Part shown: piece by piece, positions 1 through 5,841 of the stretch
Numbering within the stretch: the stretch's first letter is position 1
Layout of the letters: each line of letters starts with the position of its first letter
Assembly: GCA_964370195.1 (NCBI GenBank)
Contig: CAYJIH010000045.1
Span: forward strand, 1 to 12,014
Direction of reading: 5' to 3'
Length of the DNA stretch: 12,014 nt
From: JAAYCI01 sp964370195
Lineage (GTDB): Bacteria; Bacillota; Clostridia; Oscillospirales; Ruminococcaceae
The notes under the pieces: model-generated
What the model was told of the DNA's origin: nothing
What the model saw: only the letters and a program-made list of their open reading frames with translations
Databases searched by the model: none
Program-made: the position numbers and the translations under genes

Positions 1-401
1 GTTTTTTGGATAAGTTTTAGATTTGTGTGTTTTTGATGAAGCTACGGTAAAAAAACGCACAACTATTTTCACTGTTTTGCCTGTTTTGTAAAGGAAATGT
101 GTGGTTTGTTGGCCTTTTTACCCCAAAATTTATTTCATCACTTTCATTTCCCATGCCAAAAAGTATGATCTTTTCAGGTTTTGGGCCTATATCACTCTCG
201 CATCCTTATTGCCAAATCCCATCGGAATAATTGGCGTTTCCCGCTTTTTTGTCATCCACATCCACTTACAAAGGCACACTTTCTTGCTTTTGCGTTTTGC
301 ATTTTCCCTTTTCTATTATATGTATTATATATAGTACCTCTTACGGCAGGCGTGCATGCACCGCACATCCATGCACGCACACACCCGCTTTAATACTATA
401 T
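1..401. other. AT-rich intergenic stretch without a convincing gene
   Basis: This stretch holds no gene I can support. It is T-rich on the plus strand. The open frames present translate to low-complexity, Phe/His/Tyr-rich strings with no recognisable domain. Two inverted repeats are visible. One pairs 23-34 with 51-62 (12 pairs, one of them G-T) around a 16-nt loop. The other pairs 350-358 with 370-378 (9 perfect pairs, arms GCGTGCATG and CATGCACGC) around an 11-nt loop. Neither is followed by a clear T-run, so I do not call them terminators. Confidence 0.5.
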
Positions 402-433
402 AAAAAGACGCCGTATACAAGATACGACGTCTT
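402..433 (-). terminator. Rho-independent terminator of groES-groEL
   Basis: Read on the minus strand, 422-433 pairs with 405-416. This gives a 12-bp stem with one G-U pair and a 5-nt loop (417-421), followed directly by a T-run complementary to the A-run at 402-406. It lies about 45 nt past the groEL stop codon, the expected place for an intrinsic terminator. Confidence 0.85.
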
Positions 434-476
434 CAATAATTCAATTAAAGTAAAAAGCCTGTTTCGTAGGTACGGT

Positions 477-2108
477 TTAGTACATGCCGTCCATACCGCC
501 TGGCATAGCAGGCATAGCAGGTGCAGCGGCTTCCGGCTCATCAGCCACAAGGCTTTCGGTGGTGATAACCATAGCAGCCACGGAAGCTGCATTCTCTAAA
601 GCAGAGCGTGTTACTTTGGCCGGGTCCACAATGCCCATTTCCATCATATCGCCATAGCTTTCGGTTTGAGCGTTGTAGCCGTAGTATTTTTTGTTTGCAG
701 TGCGGATTTTGTCGATAATAACGCTGCCTTCCACACCGGCATTGGTGGTGATTTGACGCAGAGGTGCTTCCATAGCACGCAACACAATTTGTGCGCCCGT
801 CTTTTTGTCGCCTTCCAAAGTTTCAATCAAAGTTTCAATGGCACCCATTACTTCAAGTGGGGCCACGCCGCCGCCGGCCACAATGCCCTCTTCAACAGCA
901 GCTTTTGTGGAGCTCAGTGCGTCTTCAATGCGCAGTTTTTTGTCTTTCATTTCCACTTCTGTGGCAGCGCCTACGCGGATAACAGCAACACCGCCGGCCA
1001 ATTTAGCCAAACGCTCTTGCAGTTTTTCACGGTCGAAATCGCTGGTGGAGTTTTCAATCTCAGCGCGAATTTGGTTCACGCGGCTATCGATGGCGTTTTT
1101 CTCGCCGGCACCGTCTACAATGATGGTGTTTTCTTTTGTCACTTTCACCTGGCGTGCGCTACCCAATTGGTCTAAAGTGGTTTCTTTCAGCTCGTAGCCA
1201 AGTTCTTCGGTGATTACAGTACCACCTGTAAGGATGGCAATATCTTGAAGCATTTCTTTGCGACGATCGCCAAAGCCAGGGGCTTTAACAGCAACGCAAG
1301 TGAATGTGCCACGCAAACGGTTCACAATCAATGTAGAAAGAGCTTCGCCTTCGATGTCCTCTGCAATAATAAGCAATTTTTTACCGGCTTGTACAATTTG
1401 CTCCAGCAAAGGCAACAAATCTTGGATTGCGCCAAGTTTTTTGTCTGTGATAAGGATCAGTGCATCGTCAAGCACAGCTTCCATTTTCTCGGTATCGGTT
1501 ACCATGTAAGGTGTGATGTAACCACGGTCGAACTGCATGCCTTCCACCACTTCGGTGTAAGTTTCTGCTGTTTTGCTCTCTTCAATGGTGATAACGCCAT
1601 CAGCACTTACTTTGTCCATTGCTTCTGCAATTAAAGAGCCAATGGTTTCGTCGCCAGCCGACACAGTGCCAACGCGGGCAATGTCTTCGCTGCCTTTTAC
1701 TTTTTGGCTGTTTGCTTTAAGCTCTTTCAAAGCCACGTCCACAGCTTTTTGAATGCCGCGTTTTACGTCCATTGGGTTTGCACCGGCAGCAACGTTTTTC
1801 ATGCCTTCGTGCACCATGGCTTGTGCAAGCACGGTGGCTGTTGTGGTGCCGTCGCCAGCAATGTCGTTTGTTTTTGTAGCCACTTCTTTTACAAGCTGTG
1901 CGCCCATGTTTTCAAAAGCATCGCCAATTTCAATTTCTTTTGCAATGGTAACACCGTCGTTTGTGATGGTGGGCCCACCGTATTTTTTACCAAGCACCAC
2001 ATTGCGGCCTTTGGGGCCAAGGGTGATTTTTACAGTATCTGCCAATTTGTCAATACCAGCGCTCAGCGCTTTACGGGCGTCCTCGCCATATAGCATTTGT
2101 TTTGCCAT
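477..2108 (-). CDS. groEL: Chaperonin GroEL (Hsp60)
   Basis: This is the 60-kDa chaperonin subunit that forms the double-ring ATP-driven folding chamber in the cytoplasm with GroES as its lid. The 543-residue product has the full family length. It opens with MAKQMLYGEDARKAL, carries the ATP-site segments LGPKGRNV, TNDGVTIAKEIE and AGDGTTTATVLAQAM near residues 30-100, and the apical-domain stretches FDRGYITPYMV and APGFGDRRKEML. The returning equatorial domain includes AGGGVAPLE. The C-terminus is a short Met/Gly-rich tail ending GGMDGMY, as in most GroELs. The start is fixed by an AAGGAG-type site at about 2120-2125, some 12 nt upstream. It is the second gene of the operon, 94 bp after groES, and shares its CIRCE-controlled promoter. 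The identification is secure. Confidence 0.99.
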   Translation of the reverse strand: MAKQMLYGEDARKALSAGIDKLADTVKITLGPKGRNVVLGKKYGGPTITNDGVTIAKEIEIGDAFENMGAQLVKEVATKTNDIAGDGTTTATVLAQAMVHEGMKNVAAGANPMDVKRGIQKAVDVALKELKANSQKVKGSEDIARVGTVSAGDETIGSLIAEAMDKVSADGVITIEESKTAETYTEVVEGMQFDRGYITPYMVTDTEKMEAVLDDALILITDKKLGAIQDLLPLLEQIVQAGKKLLIIAEDIEGEALSTLIVNRLRGTFTCVAVKAPGFGDRRKEMLQDIAILTGGTVITEELGYELKETTLDQLGSARQVKVTKENTIIVDGAGEKNAIDSRVNQIRAEIENSTSDFDREKLQERLAKLAGGVAVIRVGAATEVEMKDKKLRIEDALSSTKAAVEEGIVAGGGVAPLEVMGAIETLIETLEGDKKTGAQIVLRAMEAPLRQITTNAGVEGSVIIDKIRTANKKYYGYNAQTESYGDMMEMGIVDPAKVTRSALENAASVAAMVITTESLVADEPEAAAPAMPAMPGGMDGMY

Positions 2109-2202
2109 TGTCTTTCAATCTCCTTTTGCTCTTTAACAGTATATTGTGCTGTTATTGCATTTTTGTATTTTAATGTAAATATATAGCAATGTGCTTTTGT
2201 AT

Positions 2203-2502
2203 TTATTCCACAATTGCCAAAACATCACTTTGACGCACAATCACATACTCATTGTCGCCCATTTTTAATTCGTTGCCGGCATATTTGCTTACGATGATTT
2301 TGTCGCCCACTTTCAGCTCCATTTTCACCTCTTTGCCGTCTACAAGGCCACCGGGGCCCACTGCAACCACTTCAGCTACTTGTGGTTTTTCTTTGGCACT
2401 GCCCGGCAAAATAATCCCACCAACAGTGGTCTCTTCTTCCCACCCTTGGATCACAATGCGGTCTCCCATCGGTTTCAGCTTCATCTCTGCCATTTTCGAC
2501 AT
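2203..2502 (-). CDS. groES: Co-chaperonin GroES (Hsp10)
   Basis: This is the 10-kDa lid of the GroEL chamber. The 99-residue protein shows the usual core LKPMGDRIVIQ, the mobile loop EEETTVGGIILPGSAKEKPQ that contacts GroEL, the VVAVGPGG turn, and the C-terminal part VGDKIIVSKYAGNELKMGDNEYVIVRQSDVLAIVE. I chose the ATG at 2502 because an AGGAGAG site (2511-2517) sits 8 nt upstream. An internal ATG at 2493 would give a 96-residue form closer to the family norm, but its spacing to that site is longer. It is the first gene of the heat-shock operon and lies directly downstream of CIRCE, consistent with HrcA repression. Confidence 0.99.
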   Translation of the reverse strand: MSKMAEMKLKPMGDRIVIQGWEEETTVGGIILPGSAKEKPQVAEVVAVGPGGLVDGKEVKMELKVGDKIIVSKYAGNELKMGDNEYVIVRQSDVLAIVE

Positions 2503-2553
2503 CTTTCACGCTCTCCTTTTGACAATATATTTTGTTGTGGCTTTTTTATCAGC

Positions 2554-2580
2554 TTAGCACTCATGCTTAACAAGTGCTAA
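2554..2580. promoter_or_regulatory. CIRCE operator (HrcA binding site)
   Basis: The inverted repeat TTAGCACTC (2554-2562), 9-nt spacer, AAGTGCTAA (2572-2580) differs at one base from the classical CIRCE sequence TTAGCACTC-N9-GAGTGCTAA. It lies immediately downstream of the groES -10 element, so it should cover the transcription start. By established knowledge of this element, HrcA bound here would repress groES-groEL until heat shock. hrcA itself is not in the window. Confidence 0.96.
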
Positions 2581-2585
2581 TACCC

Positions 2586-2614
2586 ATTTTAGCCGTTCTG
2601 CTCAAAAAAATCAA
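2586..2614 (-). promoter_or_regulatory. Sigma-A-type promoter of groES-groEL
   Basis: On the minus strand there is a -35 TTGATT (2609-2614), a 17-nt spacer and a -10 TAAAAT (2586-2591). Upstream of the -35 is an AT-rich tract (about 2620-2640) that could act as an UP element. CIRCE begins 5 nt past the -10. Spacing and context fit well; no transcript start was measured. Confidence 0.85.
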
Positions 2615-2641
2615 GGGGGTTTTTGAAATTTTTTTCAAACT

Positions 2642-2674
2642 CTTAAAAAGCGTGGCTATTCCACGCTTTTTAAG
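2642..2674 (-). terminator. Terminator of the lipid-kinase operon
   Basis: A perfect 14-bp stem (2642-2655 with 2661-2674) encloses a 5-nt loop. On the minus strand the GC core CCACGC is followed by five T, and the opposite side has five A, so it could work in both directions. It lies 32 nt past the stop codon of the lipid kinase and just upstream of the groES promoter. It therefore separates the two minus-strand units. Confidence 0.85.
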
Positions 2675-2706
2675 CCAAAATTTTCACAAATTTTCCCCAT
2701 TTTCCG

Positions 2707-3657
2707 CTATTTTTGCAAAGCATCATACAAGGGGCGCGGCAAAACAAAGCGCGCTGCCTTCGGTAGCACTTTTGCATATAGCCGCGGCGCCGGTGCGCAT
2801 TCTCCATCCACATTCAGCACAAACGCTTCTTTGCCAACAGGCACCACACACACCTCTTTTGCCTTGCGATACTGCATAATATCAGCAAACGCAGGCACAA
2901 CTTCTCCGTTTTGGATGTGCTCGCCTTTTTTATATGCGCCAATCACTTTTGCCACACGCAAACGGCTAATTTTTTTTACCAAAACAAGGTTGAAAAAGCC
3001 ATCTTGCACACTGGCAGTTGGGGCCGCCAAAAAACCACCGCCATACGTTTTGCCGTTGCACACCGCCACAATGGTATATTGGCCACTCAAATCCTCTCCA
3101 TCCACAGTAATACGCAACTGTTTCCCCATTGGGTGCAAAAGCCGCTCTGCCACCGACACGGTATACGCCATTTGCCCGCCCAAAAGTGGCATGCGCCTGT
3201 ATTTAGGGATCCCGTGGGCCACTTCGGCATCCAGCCCGGTTGAGGTGATGGCCGCACAAATCCCCACATCCGTTTGCAATAAATCAATATCAATCGCACT
3301 GCCACACAGCAACTCTTGTATTTTCAAAAAATCGCCCACTTCGCCAAATGTGCGCACAAAATCATTGCCGCTTCCGCATGGCACTGATGCCACTTCTGCA
3401 TTTGTAAACCCATGCGCACCGGCCAGCACCTCGTTCAGTGTGCCATCGCCGCCCACAGCATACAAACGCACAAGCTTGCCACTGCCCGCATGCCGCATGG
3501 CCAATTCTGTTGCATGGCGTGGGGCACATGTTTTTTCAAACACAACTTTAAACCCTTGCTCTCGCGCTGTTTTTTGTAGCAAAGGCACCATTTTTTGAAC
3601 GGCATTCTCGGGCCCGGACACAGGGTTTACAATAAAGACATGTTCTCTCTCAGGCAT
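2707..3657 (-). CDS. Diacylglycerol/lipid kinase, YegS/Rv2252/BmrU family
   Basis: This is a cytoplasmic lipid kinase related to the diacylglycerol kinase catalytic domain. It is expected to phosphorylate a lipid hydroxyl such as diacylglycerol, recycling it into phospholipid synthesis. The 316 residues match the family length. Visible motifs are IVNPVSG near residues 9-15, the nucleotide-binding GGDGTLNE at 69-76, and PCGSGNDF at 93-100. A C-terminal beta-rich domain includes YGGGF and a segment FVLNVDGEC that resembles the conserved D-GE element. The start ATG overlaps the stop of the upstream cupin gene by 8 bp and has no strong ribosome binding site, which suggests translational coupling. 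The exact lipid substrate cannot be read from sequence: DgkB-like or another specificity are both possible. Confidence 0.92.
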   Translation of the reverse strand: MPEREHVFIVNPVSGPENAVQKMVPLLQKTAREQGFKVVFEKTCAPRHATELAMRHAGSGKLVRLYAVGGDGTLNEVLAGAHGFTNAEVASVPCGSGNDFVRTFGEVGDFLKIQELLCGSAIDIDLLQTDVGICAAITSTGLDAEVAHGIPKYRRMPLLGGQMAYTVSVAERLLHPMGKQLRITVDGEDLSGQYTIVAVCNGKTYGGGFLAAPTASVQDGFFNLVLVKKISRLRVAKVIGAYKKGEHIQNGEVVPAFADIMQYRKAKEVCVVPVGKEAFVLNVDGECAPAPRLYAKVLPKAARFVLPRPLYDALQK

Positions 3658-4000
3658 ATAATATCAGCGCCAAAATCTCCAGCGGCTCCTTTCCTGTGTT
3701 GCGAAGCGCATGAGAATTTCCGTTTGGCGTATACAAAACATCGCCCACTTCGCACGGCGTTTCTTCCTCATTGTTATAAAAAATACCGGTGCCTTTTAAT
3801 ACATAAAATGTTTCGGCTTCCCCTTCATGCACATGGCGGCCAATTTCACCGCCCACAGGTATGGCAAGCCTTGCAAACAAACGGCCCTTGTTCTCCATCT
3901 CTTCAGGCCCTTTCAACAAATGGCGAACGTGCACCTCGCCCACACCCTCAAACATCACACCGCGGTTTACTGTTTCTATCTCGCTGTTTTTCCGTACCAT
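3650..4000 (-). CDS. Small single-domain cupin protein
   Basis: The product is 116 residues, the size of one cupin barrel. Both conserved cupin motifs are intact. Motif 1 is GGEIGRHVHEGEAETFYVLKG, with His-x-His and the downstream Glu as metal ligands. Motif 2 is GDVLYTPNGNSHALRN, with the third His. It should therefore bind a divalent metal, but the substrate or ligand is unknown; such proteins range from isomerases to sensors. I start it at the ATG ending at 4000 because AGGAAGG (4010-4016) lies 9 nt upstream. A GTG at 4006 is in frame but too close to that site. It lies between the VanZ gene (29 bp upstream) and the lipid kinase (8-bp overlap), so the three are probably one transcript. Confidence 0.88.
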   Translation of the reverse strand: MVRKNSEIETVNRGVMFEGVGEVHVRHLLKGPEEMENKGRLFARLAIPVGGEIGRHVHEGEAETFYVLKGTGIFYNNEEETPCEVGDVLYTPNGNSHALRNTGKEPLEILALILYA

Positions 4001-4029
4001 GCCCACACCCCTTCCTTTTCTCTTGCATT

Positions 4030-4527
4030 TTATGTGTGCCGTGCCTTTCGCACGCCTTGCGCAATAAATGTTGCCAGCATAATAAAAAACAAAGCCACAC
4101 AGCCACCGGCTGTAACACCGGCAAAATCAATCACAACATCGGTAACCGAGCCAACGCGCCCCGGCACAAATTGCTGATAAAATTCGTCCAGCACCGCAAG
4201 GCCCAGCCCCACCAAAAGCGGCCACGCCGCATATGCCAAAACGCGCCCCGTGTACACACGCAAGGTAAGCACCAGCCAAAAACCCAGCAGCATGTACTCG
4301 GCAATATGGCCCAGCTTGCGCACTGTGGTGTGGCTTACCTGTATGCCCAGGCCCGCTTGTAGCAAAAGCGAATTGAAACGATCTGTTAAAGGCAAGCTAA
4401 TCGAGCTAGACATTTCGCCCACAAGGCTTGACTGAAAAAAAATGAAAACAACGGTTGCCAAAAGGCAAATTGTAAATAACACTTTTATTATAATTGAACC
4501 TACAACACTTTTCTCTTTTCGATCCAT
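4030..4527 (-). CDS. VanZ-family membrane protein
   Basis: This 165-residue protein has about four hydrophobic segments (roughly residues 9-30, 70-90, 95-113 and 126-155) and the conserved VanZ-family core. That core is RKLGHIAEYMLLGF before the second helix and LDEFYQQFVPGRVGSVTDVVIDFAG before the last. VanZ-like proteins are integral membrane proteins; the founding member gives low-level teicoplanin resistance, but most chromosomal relatives have no assigned role. No other glycopeptide-resistance genes are nearby, so a resistance function should not be assumed. A weak AAGAGAA site precedes the ATG at 4527. It is probably the first gene of the unit VanZ, cupin, lipid kinase, all possibly linked to the cell envelope, though that is inference. 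Confidence 0.9.
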   Translation of the reverse strand: MDRKEKSVVGSIIIKVLFTICLLATVVFIFFQSSLVGEMSSSISLPLTDRFNSLLLQAGLGIQVSHTTVRKLGHIAEYMLLGFWLVLTLRVYTGRVLAYAAWPLLVGLGLAVLDEFYQQFVPGRVGSVTDVVIDFAGVTAGGCVALFFIMLATFIAQGVRKARHT

Positions 4528-4580
4528 ACCGTTCTCTTTCTATCCCATTCTATATTGCACGAGGTTTAAGGCACCAATTT

Positions 4581-4627
4581 TACATTTTTTGTATACCAAT
4601 GCACAAAATCAACAAATTGTAATATTC
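4581..4627. repeat. Degenerate direct repeat, copy 1 (upstream of VanZ gene)
   Basis: This AT-rich unit of about 46 bp shares most positions with the copy at 4664-4709, including TTTTTGTATA and an exact 13-mer AAAATCAACAAAT (4605-4617 here). The two copies are offset by 83 bp. On the minus strand this copy holds TGG-TATACA (4590-4598), which could be an extended -10 element about 65 nt upstream of the VanZ start. Confidence 0.6.
4590..4598 (-). promoter_or_regulatory. Possible extended -10 promoter for the VanZ operon
   Basis: On the minus strand TATACA (4590-4595) is preceded by TGG, the pattern of an extended -10 element. No good -35 lies at 16-18 nt. The position, about 65 nt before the VanZ ATG in a region without genes, is suitable. 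This is a weak call. Confidence 0.3.
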
Positions 4628-4663
4628 CATCTCCTGCTGTCTTTTCGTTCCGGATTCATTTTT

Positions 4664-4709
4664 ATGCATTTTTGTATAAAAATATGCAAAATCAACAAAT
4701 GGTAACATT
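4664..4709. repeat. Degenerate direct repeat, copy 2
   Basis: This is the partner of the unit at 4581-4627. It has TGCATTTTTGTATA followed by the exact 13-mer AAAATCAACAAAT (4688-4700) and GGTAACAT where copy 1 has TGTAATAT. It lies between the end of the 127-residue gene and the VanZ gene. A regulatory protein site or a local duplication are both possible. Confidence 0.6.
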
Positions 4710-4762
4710 TTTTTATCACAGCTTTTTTGCTTTGCGATCATTCTTAACCCACAGCCGGCCCT

Positions 4763-5146
4763 TTAGCCACCCCAGCTTACAAGCACATATAGCAGGAAAT
4801 TGTCTTCCCTCTGTGCATCAAACCGGCAGTTAATTAAAAAGAAGGCGTGCACATGTTCTGCTTCCAGCGCCAATTTCAAGGCATCCTGCAAGCGGCTGAA
4901 CAAATCGATGTAATCGGCATCACGCCCACTGCCACCACCCAATAGCTCTTGGATATAAGCGTGCTCGTCTGTGCCTATTTCAAATGGGTTTTTCAGCTCG
5001 TGATACATTTCACAGCTCATATTTTGTTGCTGTTTTTCATGTGCCACCTGCACTTCCACCGCTTGTATTGCACGCGATGTTTCCATTTTTGCAAATTGTT
5101 CGTTCCATTTGCTCTTGGTTGCAAACTCAATATTATTTTTACTCAT
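4763..5146 (-). CDS. Hypothetical protein, 127 residues
   Basis: I do not recognise this protein. It is well supported as a gene: a strong GGAGG site lies about 9 nt upstream of the ATG, and the frame is open and of ordinary composition. The N-terminal half is hydrophilic and rich in Gln, Glu and Lys (residues 10-45, probably helical). The middle holds a short loop ELLGGGSGRDADYID. The C-terminal half has a helical stretch DLFSRLQDALKLALEAEHVHAF and ends with LLYVLVSWGG. There is no signal peptide or clear membrane segment. It follows the double-zinc-ribbon gene by 48 bp on the same strand, so co-transcription is likely. No hairpin terminator is obvious after it. Confidence 0.75.
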   Translation of the reverse strand: MSKNNIEFATKSKWNEQFAKMETSRAIQAVEVQVAHEKQQQNMSCEMYHELKNPFEIGTDEHAYIQELLGGGSGRDADYIDLFSRLQDALKLALEAEHVHAFFLINCRFDAQREDNFLLYVLVSWGG

Positions 5147-5194
5147 TGTATAATCCTCCTTTGAATTTACAAGAATACAGCATCAGAATTGCTT

Positions 5195-5545
5195 TTAAGT
5201 GCGTCGGTTCCATGCACGCACACTGTCTGTAACGCTTTGGCTGTTCACAAACGACACCATCATGCCGCAACTTGTGCAATGCATCGTCACCGCACCGTCT
5301 GTTAACACCATCGCTTTGGCGTGGCCACCACAAAACGGGCACGCTCGCGCCGCATGCGGCGACACAAACCGGTCTTGCCCACGGCGGTTCCACAAAGCGC
5401 CCACGGCGTCGCGCTCTTTGGCCTTTGCATGCAATGCCACCGCCATACACGCACGGTTTCGGCACACCACGCTAAACCCTTCTCCCACCATGCGGGAATA
5501 AGCCGATAAGCTCCCACAAAACGGGCACCGTTCCAGTTTCACCAT
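5195..5545 (-). CDS. Tandem Lar-like zinc-ribbon protein
   Basis: The 116-residue product is two copies of a small zinc-ribbon unit resembling the Lar (restriction alleviation) family. Copy 1 runs from CPFC (Cys 7 and 10) through a CRNRAC knuckle (Cys 28 and 33) to LWNRR (52-55). Copy 2 runs from CPFC (Cys 69 and 72) through CTSC (Cys 90 and 93) to AWNRR (112-115). The CPFCG start and closing WNRR are hallmarks of Lar-like proteins, which are mostly found in phages and mobile DNA as single-ribbon proteins of about half this size. Copy 1 has a wider CX4C knuckle. An AAGGAG site (5553-5558) 7 nt upstream fixes the start, which abuts the stop of the 61-residue ORF. The role is unproven; nucleic-acid or protein binding is likely, and anti-restriction activity is only a possibility. 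Confidence 0.8.
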   Translation of the reverse strand: MVKLERCPFCGSLSAYSRMVGEGFSVVCRNRACMAVALHAKAKERDAVGALWNRRGQDRFVSPHAARACPFCGGHAKAMVLTDGAVTMHCTSCGMMVSFVNSQSVTDSVRAWNRRT

Positions 5546-5731
5546 CTATTTGCTCCTTGCCACTGAAGGCGTGTTGTTTCTGCTATTGGGCACTTCATTT
5601 TCCGCTATTATCCATTCTATTTCATCATTATGATGTAATTCTGAATTTTTTAGAGCATCCCATGGCCCATGCACCCCATCCCACTGCCAAACCATCCCCG
5701 GCAGCGCATCTGTTTTTATATTGTAGCGCAT
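5546..5731 (-). CDS. Small hypothetical protein, 61 residues
   Basis: I do not recognise this short ORF. It is Trp-rich near the middle (GMVWQWDGVHGPWDAL), acidic around residues 35-45, and has no membrane segment. In its favour, its TAG stop directly touches the ATG of the Lar-like gene, and it lies just past the divergent regulatory region. Against it, there is no Shine-Dalgarno sequence before the ATG, and the Lar-like gene has its own good site inside this ORF's 3' end. It may be a leaderless first gene or simply an untranslated leader. Confidence 0.42.
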   Translation of the reverse strand: MRYNIKTDALPGMVWQWDGVHGPWDALKNSELHHNDEIEWIIAENEVPNSRNNTPSVARSK

Positions 5732-5760
5732 TTTTTATGATTTGTATACCGTTTTTACCC

Positions 5761-5789
5761 TTGCACAAACACACACAATTTTGTATAAT
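5761..5789 (+). promoter_or_regulatory. Sigma-A-type promoter of the molybdenum operon
   Basis: A -35 TTGCAC (5761-5766), a 17-nt spacer and a consensus -10 TATAAT (5784-5789) precede the operon. Transcription should begin near 5796, leaving a leader of about 45 nt before the first ATG. That is too short for a Moco-type riboswitch. The predicted start falls at the left edge of the inverted repeat described next. Confidence 0.88.
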
Positions 5790-5798
5790 GGTACAAGC

Positions 5799-5822
5799 CG
5801 ATATATTTTTAAATGTATATCG
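5799..5822. promoter_or_regulatory. Putative ModE-type operator
   Basis: An inverted repeat of CGATATAT (5799-5806), an 8-nt centre, and GTATATCG (5815-5822) lies just downstream of the -10. Adding one flanking C/G pair, 5798-5805 pairs perfectly with 5816-5823. The 8+8+8 geometry and the half-site CG-W-TATAT resemble the E. coli ModE operator as I remember it (CGTTATAT, 8 nt, ACATAACG). The position suits repression of a molybdate-uptake operon when molybdate is plentiful. No modE gene is in the window, so the regulator is inferred. Confidence 0.6.
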
Positions 5823-5841
5823 GAATTTCAGGAGGAAACCG

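Noticed and set aside
23..62. 12-bp imperfect inverted repeat with 16-nt loop near the left edge, as a terminator
   Set aside because: The stem is A/T-rich with a large loop and has no following T-run; it may be chance pairing of a T-rich and an A-rich tract.
101..599. Plus-strand open frames of 70-122 codons between the window start and groEL
   Set aside because: Their translations are low in complexity, rich in Phe, His and Tyr, resemble no domain, overlap each other in different frames and partly run antisense into the groEL terminator and 3' end.
4030..4527. Glycopeptide-resistance locus based on the VanZ-family gene
   Set aside because: No vanA/H/X/Y or VanRS-type genes are present. 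Chromosomal VanZ-like proteins are common without any resistance role.
5732..5770. Minus-strand promoter with TATACA at 5743-5748 for the 61-residue ORF and Lar-like gene
   Set aside because: No acceptable -35 is found at standard spacing, and the start would lie only a few bases before the ATG. A promoter must exist somewhere here, but I cannot place it.
5557..5841. Upstream in-frame extension of the molybdopterin-binding protein (95 extra codons)
   Set aside because: It would run through the promoter, the operator and the divergent minus-strand ORF, and has no ribosome site. The ATG at 5842 has AGGAGG at the right distance and gives the family's normal N-terminus.
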